A stretch of 45,259 bases of DNA from Methanomicrobiales archaeon (GTDB lineage Archaea; Halobacteriota; Methanomicrobia; Methanomicrobiales; JACTUA01). A program made the position numbers and the translations under genes. Location of the stretch: NCBI GenBank assembly GCA_029907705.1, contig JARYLJ010000013.1:1-45259 (forward strand). Reading direction: 5' to 3'. How positions within the stretch are numbered: the stretch's first letter is position 1; every line of letters starts with the position of its first letter. A model generated the notes under the pieces. The model was not told the DNA's origin. It did not search any database and was given only the letters and a program-made list of their open reading frames with translations. Of this stretch, positions 1 through 8,680 are shown one piece after another.

Positions 1-484
1 GAGATCCTGTCAGGATACGGGAACTCAATTTACAGCTTAAGGTGTACACTGCCGGAAATCTGGATTCTCGATATCTCTCGTCATGAGCGACCAGTTCCAG
101 TGTTGTGATCACGGGCATGAAGTTTCGGGTTATCGAACATACCGCACCTTGGCTGTATTATCGGTGCGTGCAGGGGAACTCCCATGGCTGGATACCGAAA
201 GGATCGGAAGCATCGTACACAGAGGCGCCTGAGCAACGGCGGCGGAGCCATGCAGAGCACCCTGGAACGCTCGAGGCCATGAAAAAACCATGAGTATCCG
301 GCTGATCCTGACATCGGAGATGGATGGACGGCACTTCCGAAAAAAAGAAATCGAATCTGTGGTGAACTTTATGCTCAAAAAAAGAGAGTATCCGGCGCCG
401 TCGATCCGGTTCATCACAGAAGTTCATTCTGGATCGATTCATGGAGGGGGTAACATCACTCCTTCATCGGAGGAGGGGGGTGTA
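1..484. other. Intergenic region without a recognised gene
   Basis: No convincing gene is seen on either strand. The open frames here are short, have low-complexity or unlikely composition, and one only stays open because it runs antisense through the next gene. The stretch from about 78 to 200 resembles another intergenic stretch near 20207 and is listed separately as a repeat. The region lies downstream of the leftward DUF2121 gene. Confidence 0.6.
78..200 (+). repeat. Degenerate dispersed intergenic repeat, copy A
   Basis: This stretch shares ordered words with 20207-20325: GCGACCAG (87 here, 20216 there), GCATGAAGTT (115 and 20244) and CGTGCAGG (167 and 20295). The spacings are 28 and 52 here against 28 and 51 there. 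Similar but diverged sequence fills the space between, such as a shared CTCGT.AT before the first word. Constant spacing argues for common descent rather than chance. The copies are strongly decayed and carry no open frame in common. Confidence 0.45.
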
Positions 485-1102
485 TCAGGCATGGCCGGAG
501 GAACTTTCGGCATTGAAGTCATCCAGCCTCACGCCATCTCTCCTCATCTTACTCCTGATGTCACCTTTTGTTCCACTCTGGACCATCACATAACGACGGC
601 TCACCGTGGCGGTCTTCTCCGCAACATCTGTCATGACCCGCATGATGATCTCGATCGCCTCGCGGATCTCCCCGCCCTTCCAGTATCTGTTGATGGAATT
701 TTGGGCGATCGCTTTCCCGATCTCGCTTCCGAGCACGATGAAGCTGCTCCCCGATCCCTGCCGTCTGATCGTGGCGGCACCATCCAAAAAATCCACAATT
801 GCATAGGAGTCAATGGTTGCGTACAGCCTCCTCCGGCTCCTCACAACACCGTCTGTCGAAGTCACCTCACCGATGAGCACGCCGTCGCTCTGAAAGATCT
901 TGTTCTTCGTATCACTTATGGAGATCTCGATACCCAGTCCCTCTGCACGTAATTCGAGGGTCTCTTCCATGGCAATCCTGCCACTGTACAATTCATCCTC
1001 CAGTATCGCGATCTTGTCTTCCTCGCCCCTGAACCGGATCTCCCTCATGTCCCCCGCCATCACTGCTCCGCTGACGCCGATAAAAGAAATCACGAGGCTC
1101 AT
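485..1102 (-). CDS. DUF2121-like conserved archaeal protein (Ntn-hydrolase-like)
   Basis: A protein of 205 residues beginning MSLVISFIGVSGAVMAGD. The opening resembles proteasome-type Ntn-hydrolase N-termini (a beta strand followed by a G-x-V-x-AGD turn), and the overall pattern, with ELYSGRI near residue 40 and SRRYVMVQ near the C-terminus, matches the DUF2121 family I recall from methanogens. The function is unknown. I chose the ATG at 1102 rather than the longer frame from 1138, because a GGAGAGGAG ribosome-binding site precedes it and the family starts at MSL. It is a single leftward gene, followed at its 5' side by a 115-bp gap and then the TPR gene. The family name is from memory; the coding call is strong. 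Confidence 0.75.
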   Translation of the reverse strand: MSLVISFIGVSGAVMAGDMREIRFRGEEDKIAILEDELYSGRIAMEETLELRAEGLGIEISISDTKNKIFQSDGVLIGEVTSTDGVVRSRRRLYATIDSYAIVDFLDGAATIRRQGSGSSFIVLGSEIGKAIAQNSINRYWKGGEIREAIEIIMRVMTDVAEKTATVSRRYVMVQSGTKGDIRSKMRRDGVRLDDFNAESSSGHA

Positions 1103-1217
1103 CGTCAGTTCTCCTCTCCGATCATCTCGCCCCGACAATCTTTATCAGTGTGCCTGACCCCTGCACAAAGGAAATGGGAAGAACATCCTGAAAGAACATT
1201 CCACAAATGAACAGTAC

Positions 1218-1709
1218 TCAGTTACCCAGCAAGCGTTTAAGATCGTCCTCTCCGCGCGCTCTGGCGGCCTCCTCCATGCACTTCTCGGAACGCTCATGAT
1301 CGCCCAGCTTCTTGTGGCATAGTGCCATATTCATCCACGCTTCGGAGAGAGAGGGATCTATCTCGAGTACCTTTTTATAGCACATTATTGCGTCCTCGAA
1401 CCTCGATAGGGCGGTGAGGCAGTTCCCCTTGTAATAGTAATTGTATATTGCCCATGGATTTCGTTCGATTGCCCTCTCGAAGCACCAGAGGGCTTCCGAG
1501 TAACGCTCCAGCTTCAGGAGACTCCAACCGAGACCTAAATAGGCCTTCTCGGATTCGGGATCCAGACTGATTACATGTACAAATCGTATGACCGCCTCCT
1601 CGTATTTGCCTTCGTAATTCAGATCGTAGCCCTCTTTCAGATAGCGATCCACCTCCGATCGGCGCGAGTCCTTTGCAATCCTGTCCCGGATCTCCTTGAG
1701 GAACCTCAT
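1218..1709 (-). CDS. Tetratricopeptide repeat (TPR) protein
   Basis: A 163-residue soluble protein made almost wholly of TPR units. Helix pairs with the W-x-x-x-L/A-G-x-A-Y-x-x-A signature recur about every 34 residues: YEEAVIRFVHVISLDP, YSEALWCFERAIERNP, FEDAIMCYKKVLEIDP, then a last partial unit ending HERSEKCMEEAARA. TPR proteins are scaffolds for protein-protein contacts; no catalytic domain is present and the partner is unknown. The longer open frame to 1835 begins with a proline- and histidine-rich stretch unlike a real N-terminus, so I take the ATG at 1709 (MRFLKEIRD). The ribosome-binding site is weak. It stands alone, in the same direction as the DUF2121 gene downstream. Confidence 0.85.
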   Translation of the reverse strand: MRFLKEIRDRIAKDSRRSEVDRYLKEGYDLNYEGKYEEAVIRFVHVISLDPESEKAYLGLGWSLLKLERYSEALWCFERAIERNPWAIYNYYYKGNCLTALSRFEDAIMCYKKVLEIDPSLSEAWMNMALCHKKLGDHERSEKCMEEAARARGEDDLKRLLGN

Positions 1710-2004
1710 CGTCTCACTCGGGAGTGACGCCTCCCTCGCCCTCCCATTGAAGATGCTGGGCGGGTGATAATAACATTTTCGAGGGTGTATGGGCCGGGGT
1801 GCATCGGGATGGCGGGAGGATGGTGGATACTTCATAGGTTCTGTATCAACCGGTCATCTACCCTCTATCAAGGGGCTGGAACAGGAATCCGTTCACGAAC
1901 AACGCAGCATACCCTGAGGAAGGCGGCATGAGAAATCATGGTGATATACCGCTTCGGTTCAGGGACGATCCATCCGGTTCATTGGCAGCAAGGCCTCGAC
2001 TGTC

Positions 2005-2020
2005 CATGAAAAATTTCATG
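2005..2020. promoter_or_regulatory. Inverted repeat in the promoter of the 44-residue microprotein
   Basis: CATGAAA-AA-TTTCATG is a perfect 7-bp inverted repeat with a 2-bp centre. It ends 25 bp before the ATG at 2045 and contains the only A/T-rich, TATA-like stretch there. The distance fits a leaderless transcript with a TATA box inside the palindrome, so a regulator bound here would block transcription. The role is inferred from position only. The rest of 1710-2044 shows nothing recognisable. Confidence 0.35.
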
Positions 2021-2044
2021 TCTTCTCCGGTCTGAGAAGCGATC

Positions 2045-2179
2045 ATGCCGACCTGTGCCGACTGCTATTACTACACCCCGAAGAGCGAAGGGCAAGGCGA
2101 TTGCACCATCAACGGTCCGACAGAGGCGGACCGGGATAGGGAGAGGTGCCCTTCGAGGACATTCAGGCCTAAAAAATAG
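2045..2179 (+). CDS. Four-cysteine microprotein (44 residues)
   Basis: An ATG-started frame of 44 codons ending TAG at 2177. The protein begins MPTCADCYYYTP and has cysteines at residues 4, 7, 20 and 35, a CxxC followed by two spaced single cysteines, which suggests a small metal- or iron-sulphur-binding knuckle. I recall similar CxxC(Y/F)(Y/F)TP...GDC...RCP small proteins in methanogens and anaerobes, some related to the small subunits of glycyl-radical enzymes, but cannot confirm this. The frame sits in the gap between the leftward TPR gene and the convergent UPF0173 hydrolase, ending 15 bp before the hydrolase stop, and it has its own palindrome-bearing promoter region. It is too short for normal ORF lists. 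Confidence 0.65.
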   Translation: MPTCADCYYYTPKSEGQGDCTINGPTEADRDRERCPSRTFRPKK

Positions 2180-2194
2180 AAATTTATCTGATTT

Positions 2195-2884
2195 TTAACC
2201 TTTTCCACCAGTTCTGCGAATTGTTTCAGGTTTGACGAGCACATGCTCGCCAGGCGAGAGGACGTTGACACTGATATCCGTCGTCCTCTCTATCGCCTTC
2301 TTGAACTCCAGTGGATCCTGAAGTATCGGTGGCCAGGTGGAGTAGTGCATGGGGATAACGAGGGGTGCGCCCACATAATGGGCAGCGATCATCGCCTCAC
2401 GCGGTCCCATGGTGAATCTCCCTCCTATCGGAAGCAGGGCCACATCCGGCCTGTAGAGCTCCCCGATCAGCTTCATGTCGGAGAACAAGGCAGTATCTCC
2501 CGCATGGTAGACCCTGAGATCGTCCATTTTTATCACATACCCGCAGGCGACCCCTCCATAGCAGCAGACGCCTCCTGCCTCCAGCCAGCTGGAATGGATC
2601 GCCGGGGTCATCGTGAAATCCACGCCATCCACGGAGATGGTGCCTCCCACATTCATCCCTTCCGCCTCGATCCCTCTGCTGGCGAGGAACTTTGCGATCT
2701 CGTTCACCGCAATCGTTTTCCTGCCCAACGCGATCGCCTCGCCCATGTGATCCCCATGCCCATGCGTGAGTGCAACGAGATCCACGTCCACCTCGAAGGA
2801 ACCCGATGGGATAAAAGGATCGACGATCACCCTTTTCGAGCCCTCGAGAAGGAAGCATGCATGTCCCAGCCATGTGAGTTTCAT
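2195..2884 (-). CDS. UPF0173-type metal-dependent hydrolase (metallo-beta-lactamase fold)
   Basis: A 229-residue protein with the metallo-beta-lactamase HxHxDH signature as THGHGDH (His41, His43, Asp45, His46). Downstream ligands appear in HSSW, YHAGDTALFSDM and the C-terminal PMHYSTWPP segment. Length and order match the UPF0173 family (UlaG/YtkL relatives) of small cytoplasmic metallohydrolases whose substrates are mostly undefined. The frame opens upstream to 2959, but family members start at MKLTWLGHACF, which is the ATG at 2884. The ribosome-binding site is poor, so translation may be leaderless. It converges with the microprotein at 2045. The fold call is secure; the substrate is unknown. 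Confidence 0.9.
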   Translation of the reverse strand: MKLTWLGHACFLLEGSKRVIVDPFIPSGSFEVDVDLVALTHGHGDHMGEAIALGRKTIAVNEIAKFLASRGIEAEGMNVGGTISVDGVDFTMTPAIHSSWLEAGGVCCYGGVACGYVIKMDDLRVYHAGDTALFSDMKLIGELYRPDVALLPIGGRFTMGPREAMIAAHYVGAPLVIPMHYSTWPPILQDPLEFKKAIERTTDISVNVLSPGEHVLVKPETIRRTGGKG

Positions 2885-3135
2885 GAGATCAATTAGGTGG
2901 ACGATCTGTGATAAATGTGAAGTTCGACGGTGAATCGGCCAGAAGGAAGGACATGTCATCTTCTTGCAGGATGGTTCGATAAACCTGATACTCTGCGAAG
3001 AGAGATCATATCTGGATTAACATTCTTCGATAATTTCCAGTCAAGCCCCTCCATTTCAGACGATCCACCGGGGTCCGCGTATCATATCTTTTTTCGAGCA
3101 AACGTTTTTTTTCGGGACTATAGATTAAAATACAC

Positions 3136-3270
3136 ATGAAAATGGAGGATTTAAGATATCGCTTATGTTACTGCCATCGGATCGAATGCTGTGACTGCCT
3201 GCATGCATTTTTTAAATGCGAGTGTACACCACCTCTGTCATATTCTCCATGCATCGAGGGGATCGCCTGA
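3136..3270 (+). CDS. Cysteine-rich microprotein (44 residues, 8 Cys)
   Basis: A frame of 44 codons from ATG 3136 to TGA 3268 in an otherwise empty region. Cysteines are at residues 11, 13, 18, 19, 21, 28, 30 and 39, with His14 and His23 between them: two CxC pairs and a CCxC in 20 residues, a pattern expected of a zinc- or cluster-binding microprotein and not of random sequence. There is no clear Shine-Dalgarno site, but an A/T-rich TATA-like stretch (about 3119-3131) lies just upstream, compatible with leaderless translation; ATG 3142 is a second candidate start. I do not recognise a named family. Neighbours are the divergent UPF0173 gene and, further on, an HTH gene reading leftward. Confidence 0.45.
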   Translation: MKMEDLRYRLCYCHRIECCDCLHAFFKCECTPPLSYSPCIEGIA

Positions 3271-3611
3271 AGTTCGATCCGGACAGGACGGTGAATCGCG
3301 CACAGGTCACCGGAGCGGCGGCAAAAATCCATTGAAAATCGTTCCAGAATCATGCACAGGCCCATTGCAGGTTGAAAGCGATTCCGCGATAGATTATTTG
3401 AAGGAAGATGTACGAGGCATGCCGGTGGGTGTCATCGTGGACTATGCCGTGCAGAGATATCCGCACCACTGGAGAAAAGGAAGAAAATGGAAGAAAATTT
3501 CGATTGGATCAAAAAATAAATGGCGCCGAATCATAATTCAGCGAATCCGTAAAAAATTTCTGGGATTTCTGGGGGATCAGGAAGGTTATGGGACAATATC
3601 CGGTGGAGATC
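3271..3611. other. Intergenic region, nothing recognised
   Basis: Between the Cys-rich microprotein and the 3' end of the HTH gene I see no supported gene. The rightward frame covering it has an odd composition (runs of Lys and Arg from AAAAAT tracts) and no ribosome-binding site. A-rich stretches near 3476-3560 may hold the transcription stop of the leftward HTH gene. Confidence 0.5.
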
Positions 3612-4223
3612 TCATTGCATCATGTCTGCGAGATCCGCTTCGGTGATGTCGATCGCCTCGCCCAGTGCATCGATCGTGGCACCACGGGTCATCTGTTCTG
3701 AAAGATCCCTGTCCTCCATCACACCGCATATTCTATCGAGGTAGGGATCGATGGATTTGTCCTGCTCCTGTTCGATGATGTGCCTGTACTCGCGGAGGGT
3801 AGATGGGCTCACACCGAGGGCTTCGCTCACTTCCTTCATGGTTTTTCCCGATTTGAGCAGTTCTTCCATCCTCTCTCTCCCGAAGGGCATCTTGTAGTCC
3901 AGATCCCGGAACAGCTTGAGCCGGACTCGCGCTCTCGCGACCGTCTTCGAGAGCTTCTCGTCACCGAGGGCACGTGCGATCTCCGTATCGTTCTTTCCCT
4001 CGTGATATGCAATGATCAGACGTGCCAGCTGCCTTGGTGTGAGCTTCGTCTTGAAGAGCCCCTGATCAAGAACCTCACGGATGATCAGTGCGATTTCGCG
4101 TTCTATTGCCTCTTTATCACGCAATGTGCCGTGAATCTTCTTCATGGGTTCGACGATCTTTGTCTTGTTGGTAATCGTGGCGAATAGATCCAGAAGCTGT
4201 CGTTTCTTTGACTGTGTCGGCAT
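3612..4223 (-). CDS. Archaeal helix-turn-helix protein, similar to 'conditioned medium-induced protein 4'
   Basis: A soluble 203-residue protein with two probable helix-turn-helix segments. The first, near residues 63-95, reads LTPRQLARLIIAYHEGKNDTEIARALG; the second, near residues 120-150, reads GKTMKEVSEALGVSPSTLREYRHIIEQE. The layout, a charged N-terminus, an F-x-T-x-L-T-P motif, two HTHs and an acidic tail, matches proteins labelled conditioned medium-induced protein 4 in haloarchaea and methanogens, as far as I remember. It is probably a DNA-binding regulator; its target is unknown. The longer frame begins with TTG at 4247; I prefer ATG 4223, preceded by GGTGTGGTAATC. It is transcribed divergently from glyS. 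Confidence 0.75.
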   Translation of the reverse strand: MPTQSKKRQLLDLFATITNKTKIVEPMKKIHGTLRDKEAIEREIALIIREVLDQGLFKTKLTPRQLARLIIAYHEGKNDTEIARALGDEKLSKTVARARVRLKLFRDLDYKMPFGRERMEELLKSGKTMKEVSEALGVSPSTLREYRHIIEQEQDKSIDPYLDRICGVMEDRDLSEQMTRGATIDALGEAIDITEADLADMMQ

Positions 4224-4343
4224 GTGATTACCACACCAAATAAGCAATTACAATCTCCATCATCATATTTAATGATATTGTTTAATTCGTTCAGCGCCAA
4301 ACATCTTTATTTATCTTTGTTTTCAAATGGATGAAGAACCGTG
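4224..4343. promoter_or_regulatory. Divergent promoter region between the HTH gene and glyS
   Basis: A/T-rich 120-bp gap. For glyS a TATA-like element (CTTTATTTATC) lies about 30-40 bp before the start. For the HTH gene a TATA-like CATTAAATATG is seen on the opposite strand near 4262-4272, within a short inverted repeat ATCAT-N5-ATGAT (4262-4276), a possible autoregulatory site. Both assignments rest on sequence resemblance only. Confidence 0.45.
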
Positions 4344-6074
4344 ATGCAAATGGGTGACGTGTACGAGAGCGTGATGGAGCTGGCGAAGAGGAGGGGGTTC
4401 ATCTGGCCTACAGCGGAATGCTACGGTTCGGTGGCCGGGTTCATCGATTACGGCCCCCTGGGCGCGATGATGAAGCGCCGAATCGAAAATATTTGGAGGG
4501 ATTTTTTCGTAATACAGGAGGGCTATTATGAGATAGAGTCCCCGGTTATCGGGCCGGAACAGGTGTTCATCGCATCAGGGCATGTGAAGGGTTTCGTCGA
4601 CAAGATGTTCCAGTGTCCGCATTGCCGGGAATACTTCAGGGCAGATCATGCAGCGGAGGGGGCCGGAATAAAGAATGCGGCCCATATGGAAAGATCTGAA
4701 CTGGAAGGGGCGCTCGCACGCACCCCCTGCCCCGCCTGCGGCACCATTCTCGGTGAGGTGGGGATCTTCGATTTCAATCTGATGTTCCAGACAGGAATAG
4801 GTCCCGGAATTCAGCGACGCGGTTATCTGAGGCCAGAGACTGCACAGGGGATGTTCACAAACTTCAGCCGTTTATTGCGGTTCTACAGGGATCGGTTGCC
4901 GTTCGGGGCGGTCCAGATCGGAAAGTCCTTCAGGAACGAGATCTCCCCCAGACAGGGGGTCATCCGGCTGAGGGAATTCACACAGGCAGAGGCAGAGATA
5001 TTCGTCCACCCGGCGGGTAAGGCAAGGCATCCGTATTTTTACAGATATGCAGAGTATCGTGTTCCGCTCCTGACAATCGAGCACCAGATTGAGAATATGG
5101 AACCTGAAGCGGTCGCTATGGACGAGGCGGTGAAGAAGGGGCTGGTGGCACATGAATATGTCGCATACTATCTGGCACTAACGCACGAGATTCTGGTAAG
5201 GGTGGGGCTCTCCCCTGAAAAGATCAGGTTCAGACAGCATATGCCGGATGAAAGGGCACATTATGCAACCGATTGCTGGGATGTCGAGTTCCTCTCGGAA
5301 CGGTTCGGATGGGTAGAGGTGGTGGGTATCGCAGATCGGACAGATTACGATCTGAAGGCGCACGCGTCCGAGAGTGGGACATCCTTTTCTGTCTTCCTGC
5401 CGCTGGAGAACCCCATCAGGGTCAAGAGAAGGTGTCTTGTGCCCCGGATGAAGTTACTGGGCCCTCTCTTCAAAGGAAAGGCAAAAGAGATTGCAGAAAA
5501 GATTGAGCGGATGGAGCCCGCAGAAGGGGAGATCACACTCGAAATCGCCGGAGAGAGGATCAGGATCCCCCCTGAACTCTACGAGATCAGGGAGGAGGAG
5601 GTGGAGGTCAGGGGGCAGGAAGTGATACCCCATGTGGTCGAACCCTCGTATGGGATCGATCGGATGCTGTATGCGGTGCTCGAGCATTCGTATGCAGAGG
5701 AGGTGGTGGAAGGCGAGACGAGGAGGGTGCTTCGCCTGCCCCCCTGGGTCTCCCCTGTGCAGGTCGCTGTGCTCCCGCTGATGCCCAGGGACGGTCTGGA
5801 TGAGATCGCCCGCGAGATACATGGAAGGCTGACGTTGAAAAAGATCGTGGCGGAGTACGACGAGAATGGTGCGATAGGAAGGCGTTACCGAAGGCAGGAT
5901 GAGATTGGCACGCCCTTTGCCATTACCGTCGATTACGAGACGAAGGATACAGGTACCGTCACGCTCCGCGAGAGGGACAGCATGAAGCAGGTACGGATAC
6001 CTCTGGAAGGGCTTGAGGATCTCCTCGACCTCCTGATCAAGGGAGAGAAAATGTTCTCTCAGCTGCGCTCATGA
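4344..6074 (+). CDS. glyS: Glycyl-tRNA synthetase, class II (alpha2, archaeal/eukaryotic type)
   Basis: Charges tRNA-Gly with glycine in the cytoplasm. The 576-residue protein has the family order: N-terminal motif 1 with GSVAGFIDYGPLGAMMK (residues 28-44), a zinc-binding insertion with CPHC (about 91-94) and CPAC (about 129-132), RPETAQGMF, motif 2 around FRNEISPRQGVIRLREFTQAE, motif 3 with the conserved E-P-S-Y-G-I-D-R, and a C-terminal anticodon-binding domain (PVQVAVLPL onward). GTG 4341, ATG 4344 and ATG 4350 are all possible starts; 4344 follows a GGATGAAG stretch. Its stop codon overlaps the hef start (ATGA), so the two are translationally coupled. Confidence 0.96.
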   Translation: MQMGDVYESVMELAKRRGFIWPTAECYGSVAGFIDYGPLGAMMKRRIENIWRDFFVIQEGYYEIESPVIGPEQVFIASGHVKGFVDKMFQCPHCREYFRADHAAEGAGIKNAAHMERSELEGALARTPCPACGTILGEVGIFDFNLMFQTGIGPGIQRRGYLRPETAQGMFTNFSRLLRFYRDRLPFGAVQIGKSFRNEISPRQGVIRLREFTQAEAEIFVHPAGKARHPYFYRYAEYRVPLLTIEHQIENMEPEAVAMDEAVKKGLVAHEYVAYYLALTHEILVRVGLSPEKIRFRQHMPDERAHYATDCWDVEFLSERFGWVEVVGIADRTDYDLKAHASESGTSFSVFLPLENPIRVKRRCLVPRMKLLGPLFKGKAKEIAEKIERMEPAEGEITLEIAGERIRIPPELYEIREEEVEVRGQEVIPHVVEPSYGIDRMLYAVLEHSYAEEVVEGETRRVLRLPPWVSPVQVAVLPLMPRDGLDEIAREIHGRLTLKKIVAEYDENGAIGRRYRRQDEIGTPFAITVDYETKDTGTVTLRERDSMKQVRIPLEGLEDLLDLLIKGEKMFSQLRS

Positions 6075-8299
6075 AGTTCATCACCCACCCCCTGATCAGA
6101 CCGGATAGCATCGAGGAGCGGGAGTACCAGCTGGCCATCGCCATGAAGGCGCTGGAGGGCAATACGATGGTTGTACTCCCTACCGGCCTGGGGAAGACTG
6201 CCATTGCACTCCTCGTGGCCGCTTCCCGGCTGCATCATACAGGTGGACGCATCCTCGTCCTCGCCCCGACGAAGCCGCTGGTGGAGCAGCACATGAGGTT
6301 CTTCAGGGATCACCTCGTCTTTCCTGACAGCGAAGGTCACGCACATGCATGCGGGATGTTCACTGGTGAGACCCCTCCCGATGAGAGGAAGGAAGGCTGG
6401 ATCACATCCCGCCTCGTCTTTGCCACACCGCAGGTGATAAAGAACGACCTGATTGCAGGGAGATATGACCTGAAGGATGTGACCCTGCTGGTGGTGGACG
6501 AATGCCACCGGGCAGTGGGGTCATATGCATATGTCTTCATTGCACAGCGTTACATGGCGTCAGCGGATCATCCGCTGCTGCTTGCCATCACCGCCTCTCC
6601 CGGTGGTGAGAGGGAGCGAGTGGAGGAGGTGAGCAGGAATCTCGGCATACAGGTGGTGGAGACGAGAACTGAGAGCGACCCGGATGTCCGCCCGTACGTG
6701 CACGAGAAGGAGATACAGTACATCACCGTCGATCTCACTGCTCCGCTGGAGGAGGCATTGAAGATACTGCACGAGACGATCGATATCCGCCTGAGAGGCC
6801 TTCAGAAGATGAATTACACGGTTCCGAGCAGGGAAAAGCTCTCGATGAAGGCACTCACAGGTCTCAACCTCCAGATTCAGGAGAGGATCAGGGCACGGGA
6901 TCGTTCCGCTTACGAGGCCGCCTCCCTGTACGCGGAGATCATGAAACTCAGGCATGCGGTCGCCCTCGTGGAGTCACAGGGAAGCGTCGCGCTGAAGCGG
7001 TACCTGGAGAAGCTGGCGCAGGATGGGGCGGCGGCGAAGGGATCGAAGGCGAGCAGAAGGCTGGCGGCAGATCCGAGGTTCAGGCATCTGCTTCAGAAGG
7101 CGAAGGTATGGACGGAGGAGCATCACCCGAAACTGGGCATTGCGGTATCCCTGGTTAAAGCCCAGCTCGCTGCCTATCCGGAGAGCCGGTGCATCGTCTT
7201 CGCCACCTACAGGGATACGGTACAGTTGCTCACCGAGGCGCTGAGGGCGGAGGGGATCGCGGCGGAGCGTTTCATCGGCCAGGCGACGAAGGACATGGAC
7301 AAGGGGCTGACGCAGAAGAAGCAGCTGGAGATACTGAACCGTTTCAGGGAGGGGTTGGTGAAGGTGCTCATCGCCACCTCCGTGGGTGAAGAGGGGCTCG
7401 ATGTCCCCTCCACAGATCTGGTCGTCTTTTTCGAAGCGGTCCCCTCGGAGATAAGGAGTATACAGAGGAAGGGGAGGACAGGCAGAACCGGCGCAGGGAA
7501 GATCATCGTGCTTGTCACGAAGGGTACTTCGGACGAGATATACAGGTATGTGAGTGCAACAAAAGAGAGGGCAATGCTGCATGAGATAAAGAGCATGGGC
7601 AGAAAGGCGACGCAGACGCTGATCGCCGATGCGGCCCAGAAGAGCATCACATCCTATATGGGCGGTGGCCCCGCGATCACAGTGGACGACCGTGAAGCGT
7701 CCTCGCGTGTGGTGGAGGTGCTCTCCGAACTCGGTGCTTCGATTCAGTTGAAGAGGATGAGTGAAGGGGATTATGCGATCGGCGACAGAATCCTCGTTGA
7801 AAGGAAGACAGCGACGGACTTCATGAACACGCTGGTGGAGAGGGATCTCTTCGGCCAGCTCACGAAGCTCTCTGTTGCGGCGCCCAGACCGGTGCTGATT
7901 GTGGAAGGAAAGGATCTGTTCTCAGTCAGAAATATCCATCCCAATGCGATCAGGGGGGTGATCGCTGCCATCACGGTCGATATGGGGATACCGGTCATCT
8001 TCACCAGCGACGAGGGCGAGACGGCACAGATGCTCTTCATTCTTGCACGGAGAGAGGGTAATCCCTCGGAGGGGGGGAAGATGCACCCGCACAAGAGCTA
8101 CAGGTCGATAAAGGAGCAGCAGGAGTATATTGTCTCGTCGTTCCCGGGCATAGGGCTTAAGAATGCCAGACTGCTCCTCGAGCATTTCGGCTCGATAAAA
8201 GAACTGATCGATGCCAGCGCAGAGGATTTGATGGAGGTGAAGGGCATCGGCGAGAAGATCGCGGAGCAGTTCTTCGAACTGGCAAGGAAGCCATATTAG
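6071..8299 (+). CDS. hef: Hef: fork-structure-specific helicase-nuclease (XPF/FANCM family)
   Basis: A 742-residue protein that unwinds and cuts stalled or branched replication forks. The N-terminal superfamily 2 helicase has Walker A LPTGLGKT (about 36-43), the DEAH-type box VVDECHR (143-146), TASPGG and the C-terminal QRKGRTGRTG motif VI. An XPF-type nuclease follows, with GDYAIGDRILVERKTATDF (E-R-K-x3-D near residue 577), then a tandem helix-hairpin-helix region (FPGIGLKNARLLLEHFGS, VKGIGEKIAEQFF). All catalytic residues are present, so both halves look active. It overlaps glyS by 4 bp. The length is usual for euryarchaeal Hef. Confidence 0.96.
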   Translation: MKFITHPLIRPDSIEEREYQLAIAMKALEGNTMVVLPTGLGKTAIALLVAASRLHHTGGRILVLAPTKPLVEQHMRFFRDHLVFPDSEGHAHACGMFTGETPPDERKEGWITSRLVFATPQVIKNDLIAGRYDLKDVTLLVVDECHRAVGSYAYVFIAQRYMASADHPLLLAITASPGGERERVEEVSRNLGIQVVETRTESDPDVRPYVHEKEIQYITVDLTAPLEEALKILHETIDIRLRGLQKMNYTVPSREKLSMKALTGLNLQIQERIRARDRSAYEAASLYAEIMKLRHAVALVESQGSVALKRYLEKLAQDGAAAKGSKASRRLAADPRFRHLLQKAKVWTEEHHPKLGIAVSLVKAQLAAYPESRCIVFATYRDTVQLLTEALRAEGIAAERFIGQATKDMDKGLTQKKQLEILNRFREGLVKVLIATSVGEEGLDVPSTDLVVFFEAVPSEIRSIQRKGRTGRTGAGKIIVLVTKGTSDEIYRYVSATKERAMLHEIKSMGRKATQTLIADAAQKSITSYMGGGPAITVDDREASSRVVEVLSELGASIQLKRMSEGDYAIGDRILVERKTATDFMNTLVERDLFGQLTKLSVAAPRPVLIVEGKDLFSVRNIHPNAIRGVIAAITVDMGIPVIFTSDEGETAQMLFILARREGNPSEGGKMHPHKSYRSIKEQQEYIVSSFPGIGLKNARLLLEHFGSIKELIDASAEDLMEVKGIGEKIAEQFFELARKPY

Positions 8300-8302
8300 A
8301 AC

Positions 8303-8680
8303 CTAGGGAATCAGGAGCCGGCGAAGCGCCTCCACACCGGTGCTGATGCATTTCATCAGCTCCAGACACTCCCCTGTATCGGATGCCTGGCGGATTCTTC
8401 GGCACAGATCGATGAGCGTGGTCGATAGCTCGGCAGCCACATGGGCATCGACAGGTTCCGGCTTAACAGTGGCATACCCCTCTTTCGCCTGCACATGGCC
8501 AGGCCCGGAAAGAACCTGCGGGACAGACTTCGGTGCATCCAGCGGGTTACATACGACGCACCTCGTCTCCCCTCCGTATTCAAAGAGTGGCGCACCGCAT
8601 CCCGAACAGGCCTTCGCGAGCATCCTGCCCCCCTTGAGGAGGCATTCCGCCATCAACTCCTCGGGTGTCTTCTCTTCCAT
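8303..8680 (-). CDS. UPF0148 / Sjogren's autoantigen p27-like zinc-ribbon protein
   Basis: A 125-residue protein with an N-terminal domain typical of archaeal UPF0148 members: a helix (AECLLKGGRMLAKACSGCGAPLF) leading into a zinc ribbon with CSGC (about 25-28) and CVVC (about 41-44), then a charged linker and a helical C-terminus. The role is not established. The ATG at 8680 has a strong GGAGGAGAT ribosome-binding site. It converges with hef (3 bp between stops) and is divergent from the UPF0147 gene across a 63-bp promoter gap. Confidence 0.85.
   Translation of the reverse strand: MEEKTPEELMAECLLKGGRMLAKACSGCGAPLFEYGGETRCVVCNPLDAPKSVPQVLSGPGHVQAKEGYATVKPEPVDAHVAAELSTTLIDLCRRIRQASDTGECLELMKCISTGVEALRRLLIP

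Noticed and set aside
290-952. A rightward frame of 220 codons covering most of the DUF2121 gene
   Set aside because: It is antisense to a gene with a good start and family motifs and has no recognisable domain itself.
1921-1960. Similarity of GCATGAGA-N-ATCAT-ATACCGC between 1929 and 25906
   Set aside because: The match is short and the right-hand copy lies at the coding 3' end of the Trm5-like gene; too weak to list as a repeat.
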